Below the pieces are notes generated by a model. The model made no database searches, was not told the DNA's origin, and saw only the letters and a program-made list of their open reading frames with translations. This document shows positions 7,229 through 16,295 of a stretch of DNA of 33,684 nucleotides, piece after piece. The first letter of the stretch is position 1. Every line of letters starts with the position of its first letter. The translations under genes and the position numbers were made by a program. The stretch spans positions 1-33,684 of the forward strand of contig JAHZJJ010000010.1 in NCBI GenBank assembly GCA_022600975.1, given 5' to 3'. This DNA comes from Gammaproteobacteria bacterium (GTDB lineage Bacteria > Pseudomonadota > Gammaproteobacteria > Pseudomonadales > Cellvibrionaceae).

Positions 7229-7754
7229 AGTGTTAACTGCCTTTATATTTATTTGTGATGGTGTAAAAACAATAATATAGTTATTTTTGGCGCCTAAAGT
7301 AGAATTCTTTTTAGCATACAGTATTCGCTGCGTTTACTGTAAGTTTTGTAATGTACACCGATTTTTTGATTGGATTCAAATTATTTGCGTTGTATTTTCC
7401 AGTTTAAAGCTACCTTAACGACTGTGATCAATGCCGCGTTTTTTATTCATAAAGACTTGAAAAGAACAATTTTTTTAAAACTAACGGATTGTGGTTTCAA
7501 TCTTCAAAACAGCAGGATGGTAGATAAGTATATAAAGTGCTTAAGCTTCATTTTCGGGTGATTTGAACAGGTTATAGGCTTATTGACGACGAAGGCTACT
7601 GGGTCTTAATAGAAAATATTTCAGCTCAAAAATCAACCTACTACTATTGTGGTTGGGGCAAGTTATTCTAGCTGTTTGGCGGATATTTATACATTGCTTC
7701 CGTTTAGTTTGAAGGTTCATCGGTTTAAATCACTTTTATTGAAGAAGGTAGAAA
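7229..7754. other. Intergenic region between divergent TonB receptor and fadE genes
   Basis: About 525 bases, AT-rich, without a convincing gene. A 63-codon frame at 7370-7561 has no ribosome-binding site and no protein-like composition. Promoters for both divergent genes must lie here. The minus strand has a TATATT (-10-like) about 60 bases upstream of the receptor start, but no clear -35. I found no Fur-like 19-bp palindrome. Confidence 0.5.
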
Positions 7755-9968
7755 ATGCGTAATCTACGCCAAAAATGGATTACCACACCGTTATTAAAAT
7801 GGATTAAGAAGGTTTTGCCGCCAATTTCTGCCACCGAGCGTGAAGCTATGGAAGCGGGGGAGGTTTGGTGGGATGCACAATTATTATCTGGAAAACCGGA
7901 TTGGGAGCAATTGCTCAATATGGGCCCGCCAACGTTCACCCAGGCAGAGCAAGCATTTCTTGATGGACCGGTAGAAGCGTTGTGCCAGATGATTAATGAT
8001 TGGAAGATCACATTTGAGGAGCGACAAATACCGGCCGATATTTGGGATTTCCTGAAAAAAAACCGCTTCTTTGGCATCATTATTCCCGAGCAATTTGGTG
8101 GTTTGGGGTTTTCTCCCAGTGCCCATGGGCAAATTGTTACCAAAATTTCCACCCGTAGTACCTGTGTTGGTGTCACCGTTATGGTACCCAACTCCCTTGG
8201 GCCCGGTGAATTATTGTTGGCCCATGGCACTGATGCGCAAAAGAATTATTATTTACCGCGTCTAGCGGACGGGCGGGAGATTCCGTGCTTTGGTTTGACC
8301 AGCCCGGAGGCGGGTTCCGACGCTGCATCGATGAGGGATCGTGGCGTTGTATGTTATCAGCACTATCAAGGTGAACGCACTCTCGGCATTCTGGCCAACT
8401 GGCACAAGCGCTATATTACCCTCGGGCCGGTAGCCACGTTGCTCGGCTTGGCATTTAAACTTTACGATCCAGAGCATATTCTCGGCGCCGAGGAAGACTT
8501 GGGCATCACGGTTGCATTGGTGCCCACCAATACCCCAGGGGTCAGTATTGGCGCACGTCATTTGCCGGCGATGCAGGCATTTCAAAATGGCCCCAATTGG
8601 GGGAAGGATGTGTTTATACCGATGGATTGGATTATTGGTGGGCAGAAAAATATTGGCCGCGGTTGGCACATGTTGATGAGTGCGCTGGCAGCTGGGCGGG
8701 GTATTTCTCTGCCGTCATTGTCTACGGGCGGCGCCAAAATGGCGGTTCAAACAACTGGTGCCTATGCGCGTATTCGCGAGCAATTTAATGTACCCATTGG
8801 TAAATTTGAGGGTGTACAACGGCGCTTGGCGGAGATTGCGTCAATCGCTTATGTGCTCGATTCTGCCCACAAAACCACTACCCGTGCACTAGATTTGGGG
8901 CGTAAGCCGGCGGTGATATCGGCGATCATGAAAGCCCACGCGACTAGCGGCTTGCGCCAGGCAATCAATGACGCCATGGACATTCATGCCGGTAAAGCCA
9001 TTATGGATGGCCCGCTCAATTATCTAGGCAACGTTTATCGTGCTGTGCCGGTGGCTATCACCGTGGAAGGCGCAAACATACTGACTCGGAATTTGATGAT
9101 TTTTGGTCAGGGAGCTATTCGTTGTCACCCTTTTTTATTGAAAGAAATGGAGGCGGCAGGCAATACCGATGAACAGCTTGGTATTGCCGAACTGGATGCA
9201 TTACTACCAAAACATCTACTTTTCCAATGCAAAACTTTTTTTCGTGCGTTATTTCACGGCTGGACCATTGGGCTTTTTGCCAGCAGCCCGAAAAAGGTTG
9301 TCGGTGTAGGAAAATATTACCGACAATTAAATCGTTATTCGGCGATTTTAACCCTGGTAACTGAAATAGCGTTGTTATCCCTGGGAGGAGCACTAAAACG
9401 TAGGGAATTAATTTCGGCTAGGCTGGGTGACATACTCAGTGAACTCTATTTGCTCAGTGCGATGCTAAAACGATTTAATGACGATAACAGCCCCCAAGAG
9501 GATTTGCCGCTGCTGGAGTTTGCGATGCGGTCCGGGCTGCATCAGATTGAGGTTAGTCTGATTGAGGTGTTTCACAATTTTCCCCGGCGCTTTATCGGCC
9601 AACTTATGCAATTTCTTACCATGCCCTGGGGGCATAGTGTTCGCGCACCGTCCGATCGTCAGGCGCGGACCTGTGCCGATTTAATCATGAAGTCTTCAAA
9701 AACCCGCGACCGCCTTATTCAAGGTGTTTTTTCTAGCAACATGGGTGATGGCATTGACCTGGTAGAGCAGGCTTTCCGGCATACTTGCAGTAATGAAAAA
9801 ATCCGCAAAAAATTACAAAAAGTGGGCTTGCGTGAACTGAATAATGAAACAATAGCGGCGGGTTTGGATAAAAAAGTCATCAGTGAAGATGAGGCTAAAA
9901 AATTACGGATTACTGCAGAGGCGGTCAATAAAGCAATTCAAGTTGATCACTTTGATAAGCTTGTTTAA
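7755..9968 (+). CDS. fadE: Acyl-CoA dehydrogenase, FadE type
   Basis: 737 aa. FadE catalyses the first step of fatty-acid beta-oxidation, FAD-dependent oxidation of acyl-CoA to trans-2-enoyl-CoA. Visible family signatures are FFGIIIPEQFGGLGFS near residue 100, GLTSPEAGSDAAS near 180, HKRYITLGPVATLLGLAFKL near 218-237, and TVEGANILTRNLMIFGQGA with the expected catalytic Glu438. The long C-terminal FadE-specific extension (DUF1974-type, from about 470) is present, which separates it from short 380-aa dehydrogenases. Compared with the ~814-aa E. coli enzyme it lacks the hydrophobic N-terminal segment and starts MRNLRQKWITTPLLKWIKKV. An AAGGT site precedes the ATG. The gene stands alone, and its stop is one base from a MITE-like repeat. 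Confidence 0.95.
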   Translation: MRNLRQKWITTPLLKWIKKVLPPISATEREAMEAGEVWWDAQLLSGKPDWEQLLNMGPPTFTQAEQAFLDGPVEALCQMINDWKITFEERQIPADIWDFLKKNRFFGIIIPEQFGGLGFSPSAHGQIVTKISTRSTCVGVTVMVPNSLGPGELLLAHGTDAQKNYYLPRLADGREIPCFGLTSPEAGSDAASMRDRGVVCYQHYQGERTLGILANWHKRYITLGPVATLLGLAFKLYDPEHILGAEEDLGITVALVPTNTPGVSIGARHLPAMQAFQNGPNWGKDVFIPMDWIIGGQKNIGRGWHMLMSALAAGRGISLPSLSTGGAKMAVQTTGAYARIREQFNVPIGKFEGVQRRLAEIASIAYVLDSAHKTTTRALDLGRKPAVISAIMKAHATSGLRQAINDAMDIHAGKAIMDGPLNYLGNVYRAVPVAITVEGANILTRNLMIFGQGAIRCHPFLLKEMEAAGNTDEQLGIAELDALLPKHLLFQCKTFFRALFHGWTIGLFASSPKKVVGVGKYYRQLNRYSAILTLVTEIALLSLGGALKRRELISARLGDILSELYLLSAMLKRFNDDNSPQEDLPLLEFAMRSGLHQIEVSLIEVFHNFPRRFIGQLMQFLTMPWGHSVRAPSDRQARTCADLIMKSSKTRDRLIQGVFSSNMGDGIDLVEQAFRHTCSNEKIRKKLQKVGLRELNNETIAAGLDKKVISEDEAKKLRITAEAVNKAIQVDHFDKLV

Positions 9969-9969
9969 C

Positions 9970-10138
9970 CTAGGAGCCTGTCGGACTTAACCGGTCGTAG
10001 CGAGAAAAAGACCGGTTTGAGCCATTTTTTCTGATGATCCGAGGCGAATAGTGATTCTATTTAACGAGAATCAGCATAAAAAATGGCCAAATCCGGCTTT
10101 CTCGCAGTAGGCCAGTGTTAAGTCCGACAGGCTCCTAG
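9970..10138. mobile_element. 169-bp MITE-like palindromic element
   Basis: CTAGGAGCCTGTCGGACTTA plus AC at 9970-9991 is perfectly repeated in inverse at 10117-10138 (22 bp). The outermost CTAG on both sides (9970-9973 and 10135-10138) may be a 4-bp target duplication of the kind made by IS5-group elements. Imperfect pairing continues inside, for example GCGAGAAAAAGACCGG with CCGGCTTTCTCGC and CCATTTTTT with AAAAAATGG, so the whole element can fold into one long hairpin. It encodes no protein. It begins right after the fadE stop and may also serve as its terminator. Confidence 0.75.
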
Positions 10139-10146
10139 CAACTTTT

Positions 10147-10173
10147 AAAAAGCTCTCACCACCAATAAGGTGA
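10147..10173 (-). terminator. Possible terminator for trkH
   Basis: On the minus strand TCACC (10173-10169) pairs with GGTGA (10160-10156), followed by GAGC and five T. The stem is short, so this is tentative. It lies about 100 bases beyond the trkH stop, between trkH and the MITE. Confidence 0.3.
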
Positions 10174-10194
10174 CCACGAAGTTTTAAAATTCAC

Positions 10195-10237
10195 CAGGTG
10201 CATCAATAGCTTGTATAGCTTTTGCGCGCCCAACTGC
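10195..10237. repeat. Short dispersed repeat, copy A
   Basis: CAGGTGCATCAATAGCTTGT (from 10195) matches 33124-33147 at 22 of 24 positions. The overlapping stretch 10201-10237, read on the minus strand, matches 33068-33104 at 30 of 37. In the trkH frame after its stop the minus strand reads EAAVGRAKAIQAIDAPGEF and then a stop, so the repeat looks derived from the end of a coding sequence. Confidence 0.45.
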
Positions 10238-10273
10238 GGCTTCTAGGTTTGAAGATTGGCCCAGAGTTTGCGT

Positions 10274-11725
10274 TCAGTTGCGCCAGAATGCCGGGGTGAG
10301 CAGTACCAATAGGGTAAAAATTTCCAACCGCCCCATCAGCATGGCTAAAATCAAGAAAATTTTGGCAATTTCATTTACGGAAGCATAGTGGCTGGCTGCA
10401 TCGCCGAGGGCCGGGCCAATATTGCTGAGGCAGGAGGCCACGGTGGAAAAAGAGGTGACAAAATTCTCACCAGTGGCCATAACCACAATCGCCAAGACAA
10501 TAAACGATAAAATATAAACGGCAAAAAATCCCCATACAGCGTCGGTTACCTGAGTGGGTACAATTTTGCGATTGACCTTGATGGCCACTACCGCATTGGT
10601 GTGTACCAGCCGATTTAATTCTCGAAGCCCAGATTTCATAATCAGCATTGCCCGCATTGCTTTGATACCACCGCTAGTGGAACCGGCGCAAGCACCAATA
10701 ATGCCCAGCATAAGTAGTACATAAGGCAAAAAGGCTGGCCAGGCGGAGAAATCTTCGGAGGCAAAGCCTGCTGTAGTAGCGATGGATACGACCTGAAATA
10801 AACCGTGTAGGAAACTGTCCTGGCCTGAATAAATATCCAGAGCCCAGAGCTGGCCGACGATTAAAATAACCGAGCCGATAATCAGAGCTAGCCAGAAGCG
10901 AAGCTCCGAGTCTTGCAGATAGTGGCGCAGACTACGGGTACGAAAAGCGACAAAGTGCAAGCCAAAGTTGAGTGCGGCAAGAAACATAAATACGATAGAA
11001 ACCAACATGATGGCGCGATTATTGGCATAGAAGCCCATACTGGCATCGTGGGTAGAGAAACCGCCATTGGCGACGGTGGAAAAAGCGTGCCCCACAGCAT
11101 CGAACAACGTCATTCCCGCCCACCAGTAGCCAATAAAGCAAAGCACAGTGAAGGTGATGTATATCACAAACAGTGCGCGTGCGGTCTTGGCGATGCGGGG
11201 GGTGAGTTTGGTGTCTTTTATTGGCCCAGGCATTTCTGCTTTGTACAGTTGCATACCGCCAATACCCAGCATAGGTAGTATGGCCAAGGCGATGACAATC
11301 ACACCGATGCCGCCAAACCACTGTAACTGTTGGCGGTAGTAGAGGATGGCCGGGGGCAGCGTGTCGAGCCCGGTCACGACTGTGGCGCCAGTCGTGGTGA
11401 GTCCGGAAATGGATTCAAATACGGCGTCAACAAGACCGAGCTGAGGCTCATCGCTGATAAAAAATGGCAGTGCACCAAAGGTGCCTAGCACCAGCCAGAA
11501 CAATGAGGTAACGACGAAACCATCTCGGGTGCGCATTTCAGCTTTTACATCATATACCGGCAACCACATTAGCAGGCCGGTGAGCAGGGTAATAGCAAAG
11601 GCAATGGCAAAGGCGGAGTGGGTGCCATCCTCGTACCAGAGGGATACGCAGATGGGCGGTAGCAGAGTGAGGCTGAATACCGCCAGTAAAATTCCAAAAA
11701 TTCGCGCGATAACGGCAAGTCGCAT
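10274..11725 (-). CDS. trkH: Trk system potassium uptake membrane protein TrkH
   Basis: 483 aa from the ATG at 11725, the same length as E. coli TrkH. An in-frame TTG at 11734 has no room for a ribosome-binding site, while GGA lies 9 bases before the ATG. It is an inner-membrane channel-type K+ transporter with four pore repeats. Pore-loop segments are visible as SISGLTTTGATVVTGLDTLP near residue 105, ANGGFSTHDASMGF near 220, ATTAGFASEDFSAWP near 315 and ASCLSNIGPALG near 433. It works with the NAD-binding regulatory ring TrkA, encoded just upstream in the same direction (108-base gap). The two form the constitutive low-affinity K+ uptake system. Confidence 0.96.
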   Translation of the reverse strand: MRLAVIARIFGILLAVFSLTLLPPICVSLWYEDGTHSAFAIAFAITLLTGLLMWLPVYDVKAEMRTRDGFVVTSLFWLVLGTFGALPFFISDEPQLGLVDAVFESISGLTTTGATVVTGLDTLPPAILYYRQQLQWFGGIGVIVIALAILPMLGIGGMQLYKAEMPGPIKDTKLTPRIAKTARALFVIYITFTVLCFIGYWWAGMTLFDAVGHAFSTVANGGFSTHDASMGFYANNRAIMLVSIVFMFLAALNFGLHFVAFRTRSLRHYLQDSELRFWLALIIGSVILIVGQLWALDIYSGQDSFLHGLFQVVSIATTAGFASEDFSAWPAFLPYVLLMLGIIGACAGSTSGGIKAMRAMLIMKSGLRELNRLVHTNAVVAIKVNRKIVPTQVTDAVWGFFAVYILSFIVLAIVVMATGENFVTSFSTVASCLSNIGPALGDAASHYASVNEIAKIFLILAMLMGRLEIFTLLVLLTPAFWRN

Positions 11726-11833
11726 GATTGGCAATCCAGCCTGTTCTTGTTTGACTAGCGCCTAAATCAATTAGGTGTGTGCGCTGTCCAGTTGAAGTGA
11801 GGTTAATCTATTGGTGGTGTACTATGGCGCTAA

Positions 11834-13219
11834 TTAGAAAAAACTGAAGTCCACCTGAAACAGCTGCTCAATGTGGCGGGTGTAACGACGGTTCACCAGA
11901 AACACGATGACATGATCATTGGTTTCCACCACGATGTCATCGTGCGCCATTAACACCGTACTGACGCCATCGCGTTCCCGTACTATGGCACCGATAGTGG
12001 CGCCTTCGGGTAAATCGATATCTTCAATTTTACGTCCAATAACCTTTGAAGTGCGGTGATCACCATGGGCGATAACTTCAATGGCCTCTGCGGCGCCACG
12101 GCGCAGTGAGTGCACATTGACCATGTCTCCGCGCCGCACATGGGTGAGCAGGCTGCCGATGGTATTTTGTTGTGGTGAAATTGCAATATCAATTTCACTG
12201 CCCTGGACCAGTTCCACATAAGCGTGGTTGTTAATCAGGGTCATTACTTTGCGTACTCCGAGGCGTTTGGCCAGTAGTGACGACATAATATTGGCTTCAT
12301 CGTCGTTGGTGAGCGCAAGAAAGATATCGGTGTCCTCGATATTTTCCTCCAACAGCAAATCTTGGTTTGAGGCGTTGCCGTGTAGCACAATACTGTTGGT
12401 GAGCTCTTCGGAAAGAAAAATGCAGCGGTCGTGGTTGTGCTCAATAATTTTTACTGCATAGCGCGCCTCAAGTTTACGTGCTAGACGCAGGCCAATATTG
12501 CCGCCGCCGGCGATAATGATACGTTTATAGCCCTGTTCCAGCTGGCGAAGTTCACTGATTACCGCGCGGATATCTGCCCGTGCAGCGATGAAAAATACTT
12601 CATCATCCGCTTCGATGACGGTAGTGCCGAGCGGGATAATAGGGTTGTTGCGGCGGTAGATGGCGGCAACCCGAGTATCCACCTGAGGGATGTGTTCACG
12701 CAGATAACGCAGCTGCTGTCCTACTAAGGGCACGCCCTGTACGGCGCGCACGGCAACTAACTGCACGTGGCCGTCGGCAAAATCTAGTACTTGTAAAGCT
12801 CCAGGATGCTCAATCAAGCGCGCTATATATTCCGATACCAATTGTTCCGGGCTGATCAGCACGTCGATGGGGATGGACTGGGGGGCGAACAGCTGGGGGT
12901 ATTGCAGATAGGAAGCGGCTCTGACCCGAGCGATTTTGGTGGGTACCCGAAATAACGAGTGAGCGATCTGGCAAGCGGCCATATTAGTTTCGTCGTTATT
13001 GGTAACAGCCACTAGAATGTCTGCGTCCTCAATACCAGCTTGGATCAGTACATCGGGATGGGCTGCGTGACCTTTAAGTACGCCGATATCAATACGATCC
13101 CGCAGTTCGCGTAAAATTTTGTCATTATTGTCGACTAGAACAATGTCGTTGCGTTCTGAAGCGAGGCTTTCCGCCAAGGTACCACCGACCTGGCCGGCGC
13201 CGAGAATTACAATTTTCAT
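11834..13219 (-). CDS. trkA: Trk potassium transporter regulatory subunit TrkA
   Basis: 461 aa (E. coli 458). It has two tandem RCK units, each a Rossmann NAD-binding half followed by a TrkA-C half. The first has GAGQVGG at residues 7-13 with an acidic VDNN at strand 2; the second has AGGGNIG near 236. Both carry the conserved nucleotide-linked Asp motifs (VTNNDETNMAACQIA and LTNDDEANIMSSLLA). The cytoplasmic tetramer gates TrkH in response to NAD(H)/ATP. It is transcribed after rsmB with a 43-base gap. No strong ribosome-binding site is seen, which suggests translation from the operon message. Confidence 0.97.
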   Translation of the reverse strand: MKIVILGAGQVGGTLAESLASERNDIVLVDNNDKILRELRDRIDIGVLKGHAAHPDVLIQAGIEDADILVAVTNNDETNMAACQIAHSLFRVPTKIARVRAASYLQYPQLFAPQSIPIDVLISPEQLVSEYIARLIEHPGALQVLDFADGHVQLVAVRAVQGVPLVGQQLRYLREHIPQVDTRVAAIYRRNNPIIPLGTTVIEADDEVFFIAARADIRAVISELRQLEQGYKRIIIAGGGNIGLRLARKLEARYAVKIIEHNHDRCIFLSEELTNSIVLHGNASNQDLLLEENIEDTDIFLALTNDDEANIMSSLLAKRLGVRKVMTLINNHAYVELVQGSEIDIAISPQQNTIGSLLTHVRRGDMVNVHSLRRGAAEAIEVIAHGDHRTSKVIGRKIEDIDLPEGATIGAIVRERDGVSTVLMAHDDIVVETNDHVIVFLVNRRYTRHIEQLFQVDFSFF

Positions 13220-13262
13220 AGTAGTTTTGTTTTGCTGCCAGTTTTCCGCTCTGCCGGCGCAG

Positions 13263-14573
13263 TTAGCCCGTTTTATTTAGCAGAGTGTAGTAAAAGCCGT
13301 CCCCGCCTCCTACCTCCGGCAGTATCTGCATGCCGGCAGCTTGCTGCTTCGCCCAGGGCTCACCGTGCCAGTATTGCGGGGTATTGTCGCTTGCGTCCTT
13401 ATATTCCGCAATAAAGCGAGACATGAGCTGAGTATTCTCTTGAGGCATTATGGAGCAGGTCGCGTAGAGCAGAGTGCCGCCTGGTCTCAATAAAGGCCAT
13501 AGGGCGCGTATAATTTTGTACTGTAACTTGGCCAGTTCGGTAATGTCCTCTTGCCGGCGCAATAATTTAATGTCGGGGTTGCGACGAATAACGCCAGTGG
13601 CAGAGCAGGGTGCATCCAATAGAATGTGGTCGAAGGGTTTTCCATCCCACCAGGACTGCGGATTTGCGGCGTCTGCACACATTACGTGGGCGTCGGCACC
13701 GATGCGGGTGAGGTTGTCATTGATGCGCTGCAAGCGCTGTTCCTCTATATCCAGTGCCACCAGCTGTAGGTTTGCCTGCTGCTCCAGCAAATGACAGGTT
13801 TTGCCACCGGGCGCGGCACAGGCATCGAGAACTCGATCACCAGCCTGGGGCTGTAACAGTTGAGCCGCCATTTGTGCCGATTCGTCCTGTACGCTCACTA
13901 AGCCGTCGTCGAAACCCGGCAATTGGGTTACCGCTACGGCTTGTTCCAGTTGAATACCCACTGTTGAAAAGCGGCAGGGGTTCGCGACGATATTGGCTTT
14001 ATTAAGTTGCTGCAGGTAGTCATCGCGGCTGCTTTTAATGGTGTTGACGCGCAATGTCATTGGCGGATTGCTGTTATTGGCGCTGAGGATTTGCTTGGCA
14101 GCATCGCCCCAGGACTGCTTAATTGCCTGTTGCAGCCAGATGGGATGGGCAGAGCTGAACTGCGGGTTGCCAGAGAGCTTGCGCGTTAGTTGCTCACGGT
14201 TGCGCAACGCGTTACGCAGAACGCCATTGATGAGCCCGGTGGCGTGCGTTTGGCGCAGACTGCGGCCAGCCTCTACAGTCGCAGAAATAGCGGCATGATT
14301 GGGGATACGGGTGTATTCCAACTGATACAGGCCTATTAGCAGCAGAGCTGGGAGCACGCCGGAATCGTCTTTCAGTGGTTTGCGTAGCAATTTGTCTAGG
14401 ATCAACTGCAGCCGAGGTGCTTTGCGTGCGGTTCCGTAGCAGAGCTCTCGCAGCAGCGCGCGATCGCGGCTGCCAACCTGTGGCTCGGCCCAGGGCAAGA
14501 GCCGTGATAAGGAGCCACGGCCTTGTTGCAGGCCTGCGATTACCCGGGCGGCAATCAGGCGGGTGTCGTTCAT
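13263..14573 (-). CDS. rsmB: 16S rRNA m5C967 methyltransferase RsmB
   Basis: 436 aa (E. coli 429). The N-terminal NusB-like RNA-binding domain (~1-140, LLRELCYGTARKAPRLQLIL) is followed by a SAM-dependent m5C methyltransferase domain. The SAM motif DACAAPGGKT lies near residue 250. The two catalytic cysteines are in DAPCSATGVIRRNPDIK (near 322) and YATCSIMPQEN (near 371). It methylates C967 of 16S rRNA using S-adenosylmethionine. Its start codon overlaps the fmt stop (ATGA at 14570-14573), so translation is coupled. Confidence 0.97.
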   Translation of the reverse strand: MNDTRLIAARVIAGLQQGRGSLSRLLPWAEPQVGSRDRALLRELCYGTARKAPRLQLILDKLLRKPLKDDSGVLPALLLIGLYQLEYTRIPNHAAISATVEAGRSLRQTHATGLINGVLRNALRNREQLTRKLSGNPQFSSAHPIWLQQAIKQSWGDAAKQILSANNSNPPMTLRVNTIKSSRDDYLQQLNKANIVANPCRFSTVGIQLEQAVAVTQLPGFDDGLVSVQDESAQMAAQLLQPQAGDRVLDACAAPGGKTCHLLEQQANLQLVALDIEEQRLQRINDNLTRIGADAHVMCADAANPQSWWDGKPFDHILLDAPCSATGVIRRNPDIKLLRRQEDITELAKLQYKIIRALWPLLRPGGTLLYATCSIMPQENTQLMSRFIAEYKDASDNTPQYWHGEPWAKQQAAGMQILPEVGGGDGFYYTLLNKTG

Positions 14574-15565
14574 TGGATGTCGGCCGGGGGTTGCCCTAGG
14601 CAGTTGCCAGCGCTGAATTGGGTAGGGTAACCCTTAAGTATATCTGCGGCTGTAGTTGGCTTCTTGCCCGGTAGCTGCAGGCTTGTAAGGCGCAGTTGTT
14701 GATAGCTTGGATCTTTGTGGCCACAGGCAACTAGAATCCCCCTATGGTCGGCGTTCAAGATGGTGCCGGGAGGGGCGCTATGAGATCCAGCTTCCAGTTT
14801 GGCGGCAAATATTCGTAGACGTTGCTCGTTTTTTGAGCCACCAAATGTAGTCCAACATACCGGAGTGGGATTGAAGGCGCGAATTTTGCGCTCCAGTTCA
14901 ATGGCGGATTGGCGCCAATCCAACACCGCTTCCTGCTTACTGGTTTTTGCCGCATAACTGGCGTTATTTTCATCTTGTACTTGAGGCTGAGCTTTACCCA
15001 AGTGCAATTGGCTGAGGGCTTTGAATAGTGCGGGGCCGCCAAGTAGCGCGAGTTTATCATGCAGGCTGCCACTGGTTTCATTATCACTGATACTGGTGCG
15101 CGCTTCTACCAGCACCGGGCCGGTATCGAGACCAGCTTCCATCTGCATGATGGATATTCCACTTTCGTGGTCACCGGCTTCTAATGCGCGTTGAATCGGT
15201 GCTGCGCCACGCCAGCGAGGCAATAGCGAAGCATGTACGTTAATGCAGCCGAGACGCGGGGTATCCAGAATTACTTGCGGCAATAGCAAGCCGTAGGCGA
15301 CCACCACCATGATATCGGCGCCCAGTGCAGCCAGTTCTGTCTGCGCCTGCTTGCCGCGAAGGGTCAGAGGCTGGAAAACCTCTAAATTGTGTTGCATTGC
15401 GAATTGTTTGACCGGGTTTACCAGTAGCTTCTTGCCGCGGCCAGATGGGCGATCAGGCTGACTGTATACAGCAATTACCTGGTGCTCGCTATTGAGTAGC
15501 GCGCGCAGGTGGATTGCGGCAAATTCCGGTGTGCCGGCAAAAATAATTTTTAGAGGGTTGTTCAT
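14570..15565 (-). CDS. fmt: Methionyl-tRNA formyltransferase
   Basis: 331 aa from the ATG at 15565, chosen because Fmt proteins begin near (M)xxLxIIFAGTPEFA, here MNNPLKIIFAGTPEFAAIHL. A GTG at 15622 would add 19 residues that do not fit the family. The catalytic Asn-His-Asp set is visible in CINVHASLLPRWRGAAPIQR (N and H near 106-108, SLLP loop) and MQMEAGLDTGPV (Asp near 144). The C-terminal OB-like domain begins about 205. It formylates Met-tRNAfMet for initiation. It lies downstream of def, whose enzyme later removes the formyl group. Confidence 0.96.
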   Translation of the reverse strand: MNNPLKIIFAGTPEFAAIHLRALLNSEHQVIAVYSQPDRPSGRGKKLLVNPVKQFAMQHNLEVFQPLTLRGKQAQTELAALGADIMVVVAYGLLLPQVILDTPRLGCINVHASLLPRWRGAAPIQRALEAGDHESGISIMQMEAGLDTGPVLVEARTSISDNETSGSLHDKLALLGGPALFKALSQLHLGKAQPQVQDENNASYAAKTSKQEAVLDWRQSAIELERKIRAFNPTPVCWTTFGGSKNEQRLRIFAAKLEAGSHSAPPGTILNADHRGILVACGHKDPSYQQLRLTSLQLPGKKPTTAADILKGYPTQFSAGNCLGQPPADIQ

Positions 15566-15638
15566 GGGGGCGAATGCACTTGTTGCCGACGTTTGCGGGC
15601 AGTGAAATAAAGTTGCTTGCACACATTGTGCGGCACCG

Positions 15639-16145
15639 TCAGGCGCGCTGTCGGTGTGCTTTTTCCAGCTTGGTGCGAATGCGGTTGCGTTTTAGTGGTG
15701 AGATGTAATCCACAAACAGCTTGCCCTCGAGATGGTCCAACTCATGTTGGATACACACAGCCAGCAATCCTTCGGCCTCCAGAGCGTAGGATTCACCTTG
15801 GTAATCTAGTGCCTTGAGGCGGATTTGCCGGGGGCGACTAACGGTTTCGTAGAAACCGGGAATCGACAGGCAGCCTTCATCGTATTCGTGTAACTGGTGG
15901 TCGAGCACCTCGAAGGTAGGGTTGATCAGTATTAGCGGCTCGCTCTGGTCCTCCGATATGTCAATCACCACCACGCGTTGGTGAACATTGACCTGGGTGG
16001 CGGCAAGACCAATGCCGGGGCGGGCGTACATGGTTTCGAGCATGTCGTCTACCAGAGTGCGCACGCTATCGGTTACAGTTGCCACAGGTTTGGCGACTTC
16101 ACGCAGTCGTGGATCGGGGAATTCGAGAATTTCTAATTTGGCCAT
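15639..16145 (-). CDS. def: Peptide deformylase
   Basis: 168 aa (E. coli 169). All three metal-site motifs are intact: GIGLAATQ near residue 45, EGCLSIPG with the metal-binding Cys near 91, and HELDHLEG near 132-139. The enzyme removes the N-formyl group from nascent proteins with Fe2+ or another divalent metal. AGGT lies 5 bases before the ATG. It is the first gene of the minus-strand operon def-fmt-rsmB-trkA-trkH and is divergent from the LysM gene. Confidence 0.97.
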   Translation of the reverse strand: MAKLEILEFPDPRLREVAKPVATVTDSVRTLVDDMLETMYARPGIGLAATQVNVHQRVVVIDISEDQSEPLILINPTFEVLDHQLHEYDEGCLSIPGFYETVSRPRQIRLKALDYQGESYALEAEGLLAVCIQHELDHLEGKLFVDYISPLKRNRIRTKLEKAHRQRA

Positions 16146-16295
16146 GATACCTGTGACAAATTTCTAGTTTCGGCAGAGCCCGGGCTGATAATATAACGAT
16201 TGAGATTGATATTTCGACTATCCTGCACGGGCGAAGAGTGCAGGCATCAACATAATACTGTGACATTATAGCGATAAAGCGCATAGGAATGCTGT

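Noticed and set aside
7370..7561. 63-codon frame between the TonB receptor and fadE
   Set aside because: No ribosome-binding site and no recognisable protein features; it lies in an AT-rich promoter region where chance frames are expected.
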